Positions 25,618-36,018 of a stretch of DNA of 64,000 nucleotides are shown piece by piece. A program made the translations under genes and the position numbers. Position 1 is the stretch's first letter, and every line of letters starts with the position of its first letter. This DNA is from Nocardia wallacei (GTDB lineage: Bacteria; Actinomycetota; Actinomycetes; Mycobacteriales; Mycobacteriaceae): NCBI RefSeq assembly GCF_029868745.1, contig NZ_JARWOP010000381.1:50538-114537 (forward strand). The letters are read 5' to 3'. A model generated the notes under the pieces. It was given only the letters and a program-made list of their open reading frames with translations. It was not told the origin of the DNA and ran no database searches.

Positions 25618-26163
25618 TCAGCGGGGCGGGCGCAGCTTCGCTCCGGCTCGCTGCGCCCGGGCCATGAAGCGTTCGGCGAAGCCGTTGCGCTTGGGCAGCA
25701 GTCCCAGTTGCAGCAGCAGTTCGTTGAGGTCCCAGGTGGCCTTGCTGCGCCAGATCAGCCCCGACCGGAACTGCCAGATGTCGACCACCAGCAGGTCGAA
25801 TTTCTTTCCGGTGGCGGCGAATCCGGGCGGGTCGATGGGTCCGAGATGGGTGCCGCTCATCCGCCACGGCACGATCGCGGCGCGCTCGTCGGCGGTGATC
25901 GTGGGTTCGAAGACCAGGTCGTAGGAGACGTCGGGGAACGATCGCACGGTGTCGCCGACGAATTTCGCCACGGCCGCCCGGCCGATGATCAGCCCCTCCT
26001 CCGAGGGGTCGAGCCAGCGCGTGTCGGTGCTGACGCAGGCGGCGACGGCGGCCGGGTCGCCGGTGTTCCATCCGGCGATGTAGCGATCGACGAAGGCCCG
26101 CAACCAATCCCGGCCGGCGATCGGCTCGGCGTCCGGGTCGAGCGTGAATTCACCGGAGTGCAT
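25618..26163 (-). CDS. SnoaL-like / NTF2-fold protein
   Basis: The protein has 181 residues. The pattern WLRAFVDRYIAGWNTGDPAA, VAACVSTDTRWLDP, and a late VDIWQFRSGLIWRSKATWD is the NTF2/SnoaL cone fold used by polyketide cyclases and ester cyclases. ATG 26163 has no ribosome site, but TACTTT (minus strand, 26171-26176) lies 7 nt before it, so the message is probably leaderless. It is divergent from a type-I PKS, and the shared region carries a five-copy operator-like array. A role in processing the PKS product is plausible inference. Confidence 0.75.
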   Translation of the reverse strand: MHSGEFTLDPDAEPIAGRDWLRAFVDRYIAGWNTGDPAAVAACVSTDTRWLDPSEEGLIIGRAAVAKFVGDTVRSFPDVSYDLVFEPTITADERAAIVPWRMSGTHLGPIDPPGFAATGKKFDLLVVDIWQFRSGLIWRSKATWDLNELLLQLGLLPKRNGFAERFMARAQRAGAKLRPPR

Positions 26164-26499
26164 GGGCGCGAAAGTACACCCATAACATTGTCACGGTGTT
26201 GATAACGATGTAATCGGTGGCAATGACGATGTTATCGGAAATCCCGTTCTCGAAAACTCTCCGGCGACGCTCTGGACAAATAACGATGTCAGCGCGCAAT
26301 AACAACGTCAGGACACTGCCGCAGCACATCACAATTCACGTTTGTCATGCCTACTTGCACTGCGCCGCAAAGACTTTCACCGAAGTTGACCCATGGCAAC
26401 GATTATCGAAACTATGCTGTCCAACTGGCCCGGGAAATACTCGGCCGCACAGTCTTACCGCCGCGCACCGGTCGGTGCAGATATTCAGAGGACCGCGCC
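26164..26499. promoter_or_regulatory. Divergent control region with five ATAAC-N3-GT repeats
   Basis: This AT-richer region separates the SnoaL and PKS genes. The 13-mer ATAAC-N3-GTNAN occurs five times: 26182-26194, 26202-26214, 26223-26235 (minus strand), 26280-26292 and 26299-26311. ATAAC, the following GT and the later A are invariant. Starts are spaced 20, 21, 57 and 19 bp, close to two helical turns, which suggests side-by-side binding on one DNA face. The first copies lie next to the predicted -10 of the SnoaL gene (26171-26176). No gene was found in the rest. Confidence 0.6.
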
Positions 26500-29049
<2,550 letters not shown>

Positions 29050-29105
29050 CTCACCCCCCACACCCCCCCCCGCCCCCACTCCTCCACCGGGGGGGCGGGG
29101 CGCGC
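29050..29105. other. Low-complexity C/G tract, probable assembly defect
   Basis: Runs of C are followed by runs of G with little else. Coding potential on the left (PKS, frame 1) stops here, and coding potential on the right (ABC ATPase tail, another frame) starts here. The pattern resembles three other tracts in the window and is best read as unreliable sequence at a contig join. Confidence 0.65.
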
Positions 29106-29267
29106 GCCGAGGTCCGCGACCTGTCCATCGAGGAGCCCGATATCGAAGACGTGGTCCGCCGCATCTACGACGCGGACTCGGGCTCGCGCGGCCCCTGGGG
29201 CTCGGGCTCGCGCGGTCCCTGGTCCAGTCGGAAGGGCGGATACTCGTCCCGCATCAGCGATGTGTAG
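29106..29267 (+). pseudogene. C-terminal tail of an ABC transporter ATPase, 5' part absent
   Basis: Immediately after the C/G tract, a frame different from the PKS frame reads AEVRDLSIEEPDIEDVVRRI then YDAD, which is the usual ending of drug-exporter-type ABC ATPases (compare the common SIEEPSLEDVF pattern). It stays open to TAG 29265-29267, passing antisense over the C-terminus of the DUF4389 gene. No Walker motifs are present, so most of the gene is missing. The likely cause is a misjoin rather than a biological fusion. The family call rests on about 24 residues. Confidence 0.45.
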
Positions 29268-29863
29268 GCGCGCACCCGGATCGTCCACCGGTTCACGCCC
29301 ATCACGAACGCGTACAGCCCGCCGGGATAGCTGCCGGTGAACAGCAGACCGATCACCGCGATGACGAGGAGAATTCCCAGCAGCGGCGGAAAGAACATGC
29401 CGCCGCCGCCGTCATCGCCCCAATACTGCCCGCCGCCCGTCAGCGCCCACACGATCAGATATTGCGGAATAGCCAGCAACCACCACTTGATCAACACCAG
29501 ACCGCGCGACAGCCGCTCGGGATAGTCGACCTCGAGATCGGCCGGATAGTCGTCGTTCGAGCGCAGGCTGAACGGCGGATACCGATCGGTGCCCAGCGCC
29601 GAGAACGCGTAGAAGCGCACCCGCCAGGACCAGCGCATGACACCCACATTGAAATCGAAAAGCCCACGGGGATAACGGGTTGTGAACAGAATGGCAAAGA
29701 ATGCGATCACGGTCACCACGGCGTACGCGATGCTCAGGAAGAACAGCACGATGTAGTGCGGTATCGCCAGAATCCATTTGACGATCCATTGCCACCGCGA
29801 CAGCGCGGGGTCGAGATCGCCTCGCACTCTGATCGGGTTCGGATTCACGGTTTCCGGATTCAT
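29165..29863 (-). CDS. DUF4389 membrane protein
   Basis: The protein has 232 residues with two repeated halves, each with paired hydrophobic helices: WIVKWILAIPHYIVLFFLS and LIKWWLLAIPQYLIVWALTG, then GLLFTGSYPGGLYAFVMGV. The recurrent RYPRGLFDFNVGVMRWSWRV and SYPGGLYAFVMGVNRWTIRV units are DUF4389 hallmarks. The C-terminus has a short PREPEPQG repeat. ATG 29863 follows GAGAGGAG; GTG 29869 is too close to that site. Function is unknown, and some actinobacterial copies sit near transporters. It converges on the broken ABC ATPase tail. Confidence 0.85.
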   Translation of the reverse strand: MNPETVNPNPIRVRGDLDPALSRWQWIVKWILAIPHYIVLFFLSIAYAVVTVIAFFAILFTTRYPRGLFDFNVGVMRWSWRVRFYAFSALGTDRYPPFSLRSNDDYPADLEVDYPERLSRGLVLIKWWLLAIPQYLIVWALTGGGQYWGDDGGGGMFFPPLLGILLVIAVIGLLFTGSYPGGLYAFVMGVNRWTIRVRAYTSLMRDEYPPFRLDQGPREPEPQGPREPESAS

Positions 29864-30121
29864 GATCACGCTCCTCTCGGGCGTTTCGGCCCTGCGGTCG
29901 GGCCGGTTGTGTCGTCAATTGTTTCCCATGCGGACGCAAATTCATGGGACTTTCCACACTGGACGTGTCATAACAGCTCGACGCCCGGCGTGTCGCATTC
30001 GAGCCAGTGTCGTGGCGAACGGCTGTAGCTGTTGCGGAAGCCGCCGGGGTGTGCGACGTTGCTTGTGATTCTCCGCGGCATGCGCCGGAGGTCGGTGTCG
30101 AGCGAAAAGCGAGGAGTACAA

Positions 30122-32911
30122 GTGCAATTCCGCCGCGCTCGATTGTTGCCGTCAGGTAGCAAAAGGCTCACACCGCTGGCCCGCGTGGTCCGCCCCCGCA
30201 CCATTCGCGGTCAGCTCACGCGAGTCCTGGTGGTGTCGGTGGCGCTGGCGCTCGTGCTGCTCGGCGTGATCGTCGCCCGCGAGGTCGGTTCGTATCGCGA
30301 TACCGATGCCACCGTCCGCACGGTCTCGCTGGCCCTGTCGGTACAGGACGCCGTGCACGAACTGCAGCGGGAACGCGGCCTCAGCAACGGCCTGCTGGGT
30401 GGTGATCCGGCGCTGCGCGCGACGGTCGACATACAGCGTGCGGCCACCGACCGGGCACTGGCGGCGCTGGACACCACGCTCGCCACCGACGCGCCCGGCG
30501 TGGCCCCGGCGCGTGGCGCGTTCGACCAGCTCGGCACGCTCGGCGACACCCGGACGCGGATCGACACCGGCCGCCTCGACCGCGCCGCGGCCTTCCAGTT
30601 CTATACCGGCGCGATCAGCGCGCTCGGCCGCACCCGCTCCGGACTCGACCATGCCCGCGACGACCGGGTGTGGCGCGGCCTGCAGGCGCTGTACCGGCTC
30701 GGCGACGCCAAGGAGTACACGGGCCAGGAGCGCGGCTTCCTCAACGGCGTGTTCGCCGCGGGCGGCTTCGGGCCGGGCGAATACGTGCAGTTCCTCAACA
30801 TCCGCGCGGGTCAGCAGGCCGCGGTCGAGGCCTTCCGGGAGGACGCGACCCCCGAGCGCCGGGCGGGGTTCGACGCCGCGCTGCGCTCCGCCGACGCCAC
30901 CCGGGCCGCCGAGTCCGAGGCGGTGGCGCTCGCCTCCGACCGCGGGCCGCTGACCCGCCCGGTGGACGCCGCCGACTGGTGGGCGCGGACCACCGCCGTG
31001 ATCGACGCGCAGCGCGGCGTGCAGGGCGCGATCGGCGCCGACATCGAAAATCGGGCCGATCAGCTGCGCCGCGAGGCCGCGACCACCCTCGGCGTCTACA
31101 CCGGCGCCGCCGTGCTGGCGCTGCTCGCCCTGGTGCTGCTGGTGGTCGCCAGTGCGCGCGCGATCGTGCGGCCGCTGGCCGCGCTGGCGGCGGAGGCCGA
31201 CGACGTGGCCTCGCGGCGGCTGCCGGAACTCATCGCGGCCTGGCACACCACCACCGGCGCCGAACCCGATCCGCCGCAACGGGTCCGGACCCCCGCCGCC
31301 GCCAGCACCGAGATCGTCTCGGTGGCAGAGGCTTTCGACCGGGTACAGGTCACCGCCTACGAACTCGCCTCGCAGCAGGCGCTGCTGCGGCGCAACACCA
31401 CCGAGTCGCTGGCGAATCTGGGCCGGCGCAACCAGAACCTGGTGCGCCGCCAGCTGGCGCTGATCAGCGAGTTCGAGCGCGAGGAACTCGATCCCAAGAT
31501 GCTGGGCAATATGTTCGAACTCGACCATCTCGCGACGCGCATGCGCCGCAATGCCGAGAGCCTGCTGGTGCTCGTCGGCGAGGCGAGCCCGCGGCGCTGG
31601 GCGGAACCGATCCCGCTCACCGACGTCATCCGCGCGGCGCTGTCGGAAGTGGACGACTACCGGCGCGTGACCTTGCGCCGCGTCGACGACGTGCCCGTCA
31701 CCGGCGCGGTGGTCAGCGAGCTGGCGCACATGGTGGCGGAACTGATCGAGAACGGCCTCGCCTTCTCACCACCGGACCTCGAGGTCGAGATCTACGGCCG
31801 CCGCATCGGGCAGCAGTACCTGCTCGCCATCGTCGACCACGGCGTCGGCATGCCCGCAGCCCAACTCGCCGAAGCCAACGCCCGGCTCCGCGGCGACGCC
31901 GAATTCCTGGTCGCCCCCACCCGCTTCCTCGGCCACTATGTCGTCGGCCGCCTGGCCCGCCGCCTCGGCATAGCCGTCGAACTCACCGTCTCCCCGGTCA
32001 GCGGCGTGGTGGCCCGCCTCCTACTCCCCACCACCCTGCTGGCCGACCCCACCACGCCTGCCCCCGATTCCGTCGCTTCTTCCGAACCTGTAGCGGCTAT
32101 CGGCCGTTCGGGCCTTCCGGAGGGCGTGCCCGCCGCATCCGCAGCGCGATTGCCCGTGGTCAGCCAGCCCACGAACGGGAGCGGGCGTGCCGAGGTGCAG
32201 CGCGGAGATACCTCGCAGTGGGCCACCGGGACATCGACCGAGTCCTCGGCATGGCCTCCCGGATCGCCTACGCGGCAGAGTGCTACAGCGGAGGCGATTT
32301 CGTCAGGGCCGCAGCCGTTTACGTCCGTGTGGCCCCCGGATGCGGCAGAACAGTCCGATTCGGCAGGGGAGCTCCCGGATTCGACCGTGAGGCAGCCGGG
32401 TTCGATCGGGCGGCAGCCGGATACCACCGAACAGCAACCGAATCCCATCGGGCGGCAACCGGATTCGGCGGGACAACAGCCGGGTTCGGGGCTGCAGCCG
32501 GGTTCGGTGGGGCGGCACAGTCTTCGTGTCGGCGGGACGGATGGGGCCGTAACCGGGGCGTATCCGGATCCGTTTCCTACGCTGCCGCCCGGGCCGATGA
32601 AGGATTCGTTGTTCGCCGCGGCGGTGGAGCGGGGGCGGCACGGCGGGGCGGGTGAACCTCACAGTGGCGGAGACACGCCGGTAGCCGAAGTTCAACGTAC
32701 GCGAAACGGTCTCGTCAAGCGGGCGCGGAAGACTCGTGATGCGGGGAATCGCCCGGCGGCCCCGCCCCGGCATCCGGTGGCGCCGGCCGCCGATCGCTCC
32801 CCCGACCAGGTCCGCAGTATGCTCGCCGGTTTCCGCAGCGGCCATCAGCGCGGCGAAACCGAAGAGCGGCAACGGATTCCGGTACCGACGAACCAGGAGG
32901 AACCCAGGTGA
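30122..32911 (+). CDS. Conservon sensor kinase-like protein with NIT sensing domain (CvnA type)
   Basis: The protein has 929 residues. A first membrane helix (VLVVSVALALVLLGVIVA, about 38-55) precedes an extracellular nitrate/nitrite-sensing-type domain (about 60-320; LQRERGLSNGLLGGDPALRA). A second helix (GAAVLALLALVLLVVA) leads to a HAMP-like linker and a HATPase domain near 530-650 (ELIENGLAFSPPDLEVEIYG; IVDHGVGMP). The last ~270 residues are low-complexity with QPGS/RQPD repeats. GTG 30122 has GAGGAG 5 nt upstream. It heads a four-gene overlapping unit typical of conservons, where the kinase-like protein signals to a small GTPase at the membrane. Confidence 0.9.
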   Translation: MQFRRARLLPSGSKRLTPLARVVRPRTIRGQLTRVLVVSVALALVLLGVIVAREVGSYRDTDATVRTVSLALSVQDAVHELQRERGLSNGLLGGDPALRATVDIQRAATDRALAALDTTLATDAPGVAPARGAFDQLGTLGDTRTRIDTGRLDRAAAFQFYTGAISALGRTRSGLDHARDDRVWRGLQALYRLGDAKEYTGQERGFLNGVFAAGGFGPGEYVQFLNIRAGQQAAVEAFREDATPERRAGFDAALRSADATRAAESEAVALASDRGPLTRPVDAADWWARTTAVIDAQRGVQGAIGADIENRADQLRREAATTLGVYTGAAVLALLALVLLVVASARAIVRPLAALAAEADDVASRRLPELIAAWHTTTGAEPDPPQRVRTPAAASTEIVSVAEAFDRVQVTAYELASQQALLRRNTTESLANLGRRNQNLVRRQLALISEFEREELDPKMLGNMFELDHLATRMRRNAESLLVLVGEASPRRWAEPIPLTDVIRAALSEVDDYRRVTLRRVDDVPVTGAVVSELAHMVAELIENGLAFSPPDLEVEIYGRRIGQQYLLAIVDHGVGMPAAQLAEANARLRGDAEFLVAPTRFLGHYVVGRLARRLGIAVELTVSPVSGVVARLLLPTTLLADPTTPAPDSVASSEPVAAIGRSGLPEGVPAASAARLPVVSQPTNGSGRAEVQRGDTSQWATGTSTESSAWPPGSPTRQSATAEAISSGPQPFTSVWPPDAAEQSDSAGELPDSTVRQPGSIGRQPDTTEQQPNPIGRQPDSAGQQPGSGLQPGSVGRHSLRVGGTDGAVTGAYPDPFPTLPPGPMKDSLFAAAVERGRHGGAGEPHSGGDTPVAEVQRTRNGLVKRARKTRDAGNRPAAPPRHPVAPAADRSPDQVRSMLAGFRSGHQRGETEERQRIPVPTNQEEPR

Positions 32912-33336
32912 CCACCCACCTGTCCGACACCGACCCGCACGCCTTCAACTGGCTGCTCACCGACTTCGTCCGCACCACCGACGGCGTGCGCGACGCGGTC
33001 GCGGTGTCCTCGGACGGCCTGCTGACGGCGATGTCGGACGGCCTCGACCGGACCGACGCGGATCGGCTGGCCGCCATGGTTTCCGGCCTGGTCAGCCTGT
33101 CCCGCAGCGCCTCGCGCAGCTACGACTTCGACGGCCTGAAACTGATCATGATCGAGATGCGCCGCGGCTTCCTGCTCGTCTCGGCGATCGCCGACGGCAG
33201 CTGCGTCGGCGTGATCGCGGACAGCGACGCCGATGTGGGCCTGGTCGGGTACCAGATGGCCGTGCTGGCCGACCGCGCCGGCGCCCTGCTCACTCCAGCC
33301 CTCATCACCGAACTGCGGGAATCGCTGCGCAGATGA
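32908..33336 (+). CDS. Roadblock/LC7 domain protein (CvnB type)
   Basis: This 142-residue single-domain protein reads FNWLLTDFVRTTDGVRDAVA, VSSDGLLTAMSDGLDRTDAD, then LIMIEMRRGFLLVSAIADGS, the roadblock/LC7 fold close to MglB. GTG 32908 overlaps the kinase stop by 4 nt and has AGGAGG upstream. In conservons this protein likely regulates the nucleotide state of the GTPase or bridges it to the kinase. The next gene overlaps by 4 nt. Confidence 0.92.
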   Translation: MTTHLSDTDPHAFNWLLTDFVRTTDGVRDAVAVSSDGLLTAMSDGLDRTDADRLAAMVSGLVSLSRSASRSYDFDGLKLIMIEMRRGFLLVSAIADGSCVGVIADSDADVGLVGYQMAVLADRAGALLTPALITELRESLRR

Positions 33337-33764
33337 CCGAGTCGCACCGGCTGCCCGACCACCGGATGATCGCCCTGAACCGACCGGATGCGTGGTCGAG
33401 TTCCACTGTGGCACAATCAGACCCGACGACATCACGCTCCACCGAAGATCCCGTGGTGCGACCGTTCCTGATGACCGGCGGCCGCACCGCTCCGCTGATC
33501 GCGGGACTACGCATCGAAGCACTGGTCCACGCCACCACCGCCGCGCTGTCGGCCCCTTTGCGGTTCGAACAGTCCACGGTGGTGCGGCTGTGCCAGCGAC
33601 CCCACTCGGTCGCGGAAATCGCTGCCGCACTGCGGGTTCCGCTCGGTGTCGCCCGGGTCGTGGTCAGCGACCTGGTCACCGCCGGGCACGCGTCGGTGCA
33701 CACCGCCGACGAACTGTCCACCGCCGCCATCGAGAGGATCAGGGATCTTGTTCGGGCACTCTGA
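33333..33764 (+). CDS. DUF742 protein (CvnC type)
   Basis: The protein has 143 residues. A variable N-terminus of about 45 residues is followed by the DUF742 core: VVRPFLMTGGRTAP, FEQSTVVRLCQRPHSVAEIA, AALRVPLGVARVVVSDLV, a winged-helix-like arrangement. ATG 33333 overlaps the roadblock stop as ATGA. DUF742 proteins occur almost only in conservons and are thought to act in protein contact or DNA binding; which one is not known here. Confidence 0.92.
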   Translation: MTESHRLPDHRMIALNRPDAWSSSTVAQSDPTTSRSTEDPVVRPFLMTGGRTAPLIAGLRIEALVHATTAALSAPLRFEQSTVVRLCQRPHSVAEIAAALRVPLGVARVVVSDLVTAGHASVHTADELSTAAIERIRDLVRAL

Positions 33765-34359
33765 CATCGGCCCCTCCGGCAGCCCCACGCCGGACCCGTC
33801 CCCCTCCTCGGTCAAGATCGTGGTCAGCGGCGGCTTCGGGGTCGGCAAGACCACCTTCATCGGCGCCATCTCCGAGATCGAGCCGCTGTCCACCGAGGCG
33901 GCGATGACCGAGGTCTCCGTCGGCGTCGACGATCCCGGCCGACGCGCCGACAAGACGACCACCACGGTGGCAATGGATTTCGGGCGCATCACCCTGGATC
34001 GCACGCTGGTGCTGTACCTGTTCGGCACGCCGGGCCAGCAGCGGTTCGAATTCCTCTGGGACGACCTGCTCGACGGCGCGCTGGGCGGGGTGATCCTGGT
34101 CGACACCGGCCGGGTAGAGGACTGCTACCCGGTGCTGGACTACTTCGAGCAGCGCGACACCGCATTCGTGGTGGCGGTCAACCGTTTCGACGGCGCCCCG
34201 CAGTTCGCACTCGACGAGGTGCGCGAGGCGCTCGACATCGACGAGTCGATCCACCTGGTCGAATGCGATGCCCGCGACCGCGAGTCGGTCAAGCGGGTCC
34301 TGGTCGAACTGCTCGAACAGGTGCTGCTGCATCGGTTGTCGCACGCGGTCGCCACGTGA
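33748..34359 (+). CDS. Small Ras/MglA-like GTPase (CvnD type)
   Basis: The protein has 203 residues. P-loop GGFGVGKTT, a switch region with TTTVAMDFG, G3 as LFGTPGQQRFEF and G4 as VNRFD are all present, so it should bind GTP. The rare start TTG 33748 is chosen because it gives the family N-terminus LFGHSD, with a 17-nt overlap into the DUF742 gene as commonly seen in conservons. A loop rich in Pro/Ser follows before the first strand. It ends the conservon; a small hypothetical gene lies opposite. Confidence 0.9.
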   Translation: MFGHSDIGPSGSPTPDPSPSSVKIVVSGGFGVGKTTFIGAISEIEPLSTEAAMTEVSVGVDDPGRRADKTTTTVAMDFGRITLDRTLVLYLFGTPGQQRFEFLWDDLLDGALGGVILVDTGRVEDCYPVLDYFEQRDTAFVVAVNRFDGAPQFALDEVREALDIDESIHLVECDARDRESVKRVLVELLEQVLLHRLSHAVAT

Positions 34360-34389
34360 CGCCGGGAGTATCCCGGAGCACCTTCGGAT

Positions 34390-34710
34390 TCACCCCGGCA
34401 GATTGCCCTGCGACGAATACAGGCTGACCGCGCCCTCGTCGTCGAGGAACGCGTTCACCAGCATGGTGCGAGCGGCCAGCAACTCCTCGCCGTCCGGGGC
34501 CTCGGTGGTGATCGAAATCTGCGGAATGGCGGCCCAATTCACGACATAACGCTCCGGGGGACCCGCGGTGCCCGACACGTGTGCCAGCCGGAACACCGAA
34601 ACCGTCCGGCGTTCCATGAGATTGCGGACCACCTCGGCGATTCGCTCGGGGTCTTCCAGTGCGAACAGGAAGCCGAAGGTCAGCTCCGGGGAGGACACAT
34701 AGGCAGACAC
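34390..34710 (-). CDS. Conserved-looking hypothetical protein, 106 residues
   Basis: A small alpha/beta protein with no recognised family: SPELTFGFLFALEDPERIAE, RTVSVFRLAHVSGT, PERYVVNWAAIPQISITTEA. No signal peptide or membrane helix is seen. GTG 34710 has no ribosome site, but TAGCCT (minus strand, 34719-34724) lies 8 nt upstream, so a leaderless transcript is likely. It converges on the conservon GTPase, 30 nt apart. Confidence 0.6.
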   Translation of the reverse strand: MSAYVSSPELTFGFLFALEDPERIAEVVRNLMERRTVSVFRLAHVSGTAGPPERYVVNWAAIPQISITTEAPDGEELLAARTMLVNAFLDDEGAVSLYSSQGNLPG

Positions 34711-35085
34711 GAAATAGCAGGCTATCGGACGACGTCCCCCGACGCGGCGCGGATAGCTCCCGTGTCGCTATCGCGACAGCGCGGCCGTCCGCTCGGCGGC
34801 AGCGGGTTTCGCCGGCGCACCGCCCGGGTACCTGTAGTTCCTACCGTGCCGGAAGATCACCGATCTTCGCGATCATGTGACCCCGCCGTAATGGTGTATA
34901 ACGATTGCCCGCAGCTTCGGTGTTTCGGGCGTCCGACTGTTGCGTGGGTTCTGCCGACGCGCTTTCCTGAATATGTCCCGCATTTCCCGGACACTCTTCT
35001 ATCGCATCGTCGCGGATTTCCCGGTTTCTTCACCGTGAGCGTTTGTGGTGGGCTGCCGTGTCCGGGCCCGCGGGGCTGCGCCGGA
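34711..35085. other. Intergenic region upstream of the DUF4254 leader
   Basis: No supported gene on either strand. It contains the short promoter of the minus-strand hypothetical gene at its left end and otherwise nothing recognised. Confidence 0.4.
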
Positions 35086-35143
35086 GCCGAGGGGAGCCCC
35101 TCCCCGATACCCCCTCGGCCCTGGCGTATCCAGTCGACGCCAG
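35086..35143 (+). promoter_or_regulatory. Two stable hairpins in the leader of the DUF4254 gene
   Basis: GCCGAGGGG (35086-35094) pairs perfectly with CCCCTCGGC (35111-35119), and CTGGCGT (35121-35127) pairs with ACGCCAG (35137-35143). Both lie just before the ribosome site GGGTGGGA and ATG 35162. No U-tract follows, so this looks more like a structured leader than a simple terminator. It matches no riboswitch class I can name. Confidence 0.45.
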
Positions 35144-35161
35144 TACGAGGGTGGGAACATC

Positions 35162-35683
35162 ATGTCCACCGAATACGCCGACGGCCGTATCGGATTCGGC
35201 GAACTGCCGTCCGCGGCGGCGCTCCTGCGGGCCTTCCGCGCAGACCACGAACAACACGCGCATCCCGTGCTCGACGCGGCCGCGGCGCTGGTGCGATGTC
35301 ACGAACGGCGCCGCCACGCCCAGCGCGACGCCCGCGCGCCCGGCGTGCCCAGCAGCCGGGTGGCCGCGTGCAGTCAGGTCGTCGACGATGTCGACGTCAC
35401 CCGGATGCGGCTGATCGCGCGCATCGACACCTGGGTCGGGGACAACATCCCGCATCGGGAGGGCGCCTCGCTGCACACCGAGACCCTCGGCTCGGTCATC
35501 GATCGAATGGCGGCGAAATGGGTTGCCGCCCAACATGCTCTGGGCCTGCCGACACCCGATACGCGAATGGGCGTGGACAGCGAGGCGCACCTGCAATGGG
35601 TACGCCTCGCCGAGTTGGCCGACGGCTACAAGGATCTGATCACCGACGTCACCGAACACCGCCGCCGCTTACCGGTCTTCTGA
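35162..35683 (+). CDS. DUF4254 protein
   Basis: This 173-residue helical protein reads LLRAFRADHEQHAHPVLDAA, AALVRCHERRRHAQRDARAP, and a helix pair RMRLIARIDTWVGDNIP ... SVIDRMAAKWVAAQHAL. The pattern RIDxWV...HTETLGxVIDRxA is characteristic of DUF4254. Function is unknown; in some bacteria the family sits near sugar-nucleotide genes. ATG 35162 follows a GGGTGGGA site, and the leader contains two strong hairpins. Confidence 0.78.
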   Translation: MSTEYADGRIGFGELPSAAALLRAFRADHEQHAHPVLDAAAALVRCHERRRHAQRDARAPGVPSSRVAACSQVVDDVDVTRMRLIARIDTWVGDNIPHREGASLHTETLGSVIDRMAAKWVAAQHALGLPTPDTRMGVDSEAHLQWVRLAELADGYKDLITDVTEHRRRLPVF

Positions 35684-35697
35684 CCCGGCAACCGGTC

Positions 35698-36018
35698 TCA
35701 GCGGTCCCGCGGGTCGACGATCTCGATATCGGCGTCGATATACGGCTGTTCGGTGGACACGTGTGGCGTCTGCCGGGGCTCGTCGAGCAACACATCCGGC
35801 TCGTCGCGCCCGGCGTTCACGTCGGCGGCGGCCTGATCGCGCTGGGCCGCCGCGGCCGCCTCCCGCCTCTCGATCGCGTCGGTGACCCACTCGCCGATCT
35901 CACGGGTCACCTCGGCGACGGTGCTCGTGATGATCGTGGCGATATTGCCGACGTGCCGTGCCCCGGACGACGTCAACTCCTGGATCAGATCCTTGTTGCT
36001 TTCGAACTTTCCGATCAT
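35698..36018 (-). CDS. Hypothetical helical protein, last gene of the desaturase operon
   Basis: The product has 106 residues. A helical N-terminal half (SNKDLIQELTSSGARHVGNI, VAEVTREIGEWVTDAIERRE) precedes an Ala-rich coiled stretch and an acidic tail. Its ATG directly abuts the desaturase stop codon (TGA then ATG), which points to translational coupling. No domain was recognised. It might be an accessory or stability factor for the desaturase, but only position supports that. Confidence 0.62.
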   Translation of the reverse strand: MIGKFESNKDLIQELTSSGARHVGNIATIITSTVAEVTREIGEWVTDAIERREAAAAAQRDQAAADVNAGRDEPDVLLDEPRQTPHVSTEQPYIDADIEIVDPRDR

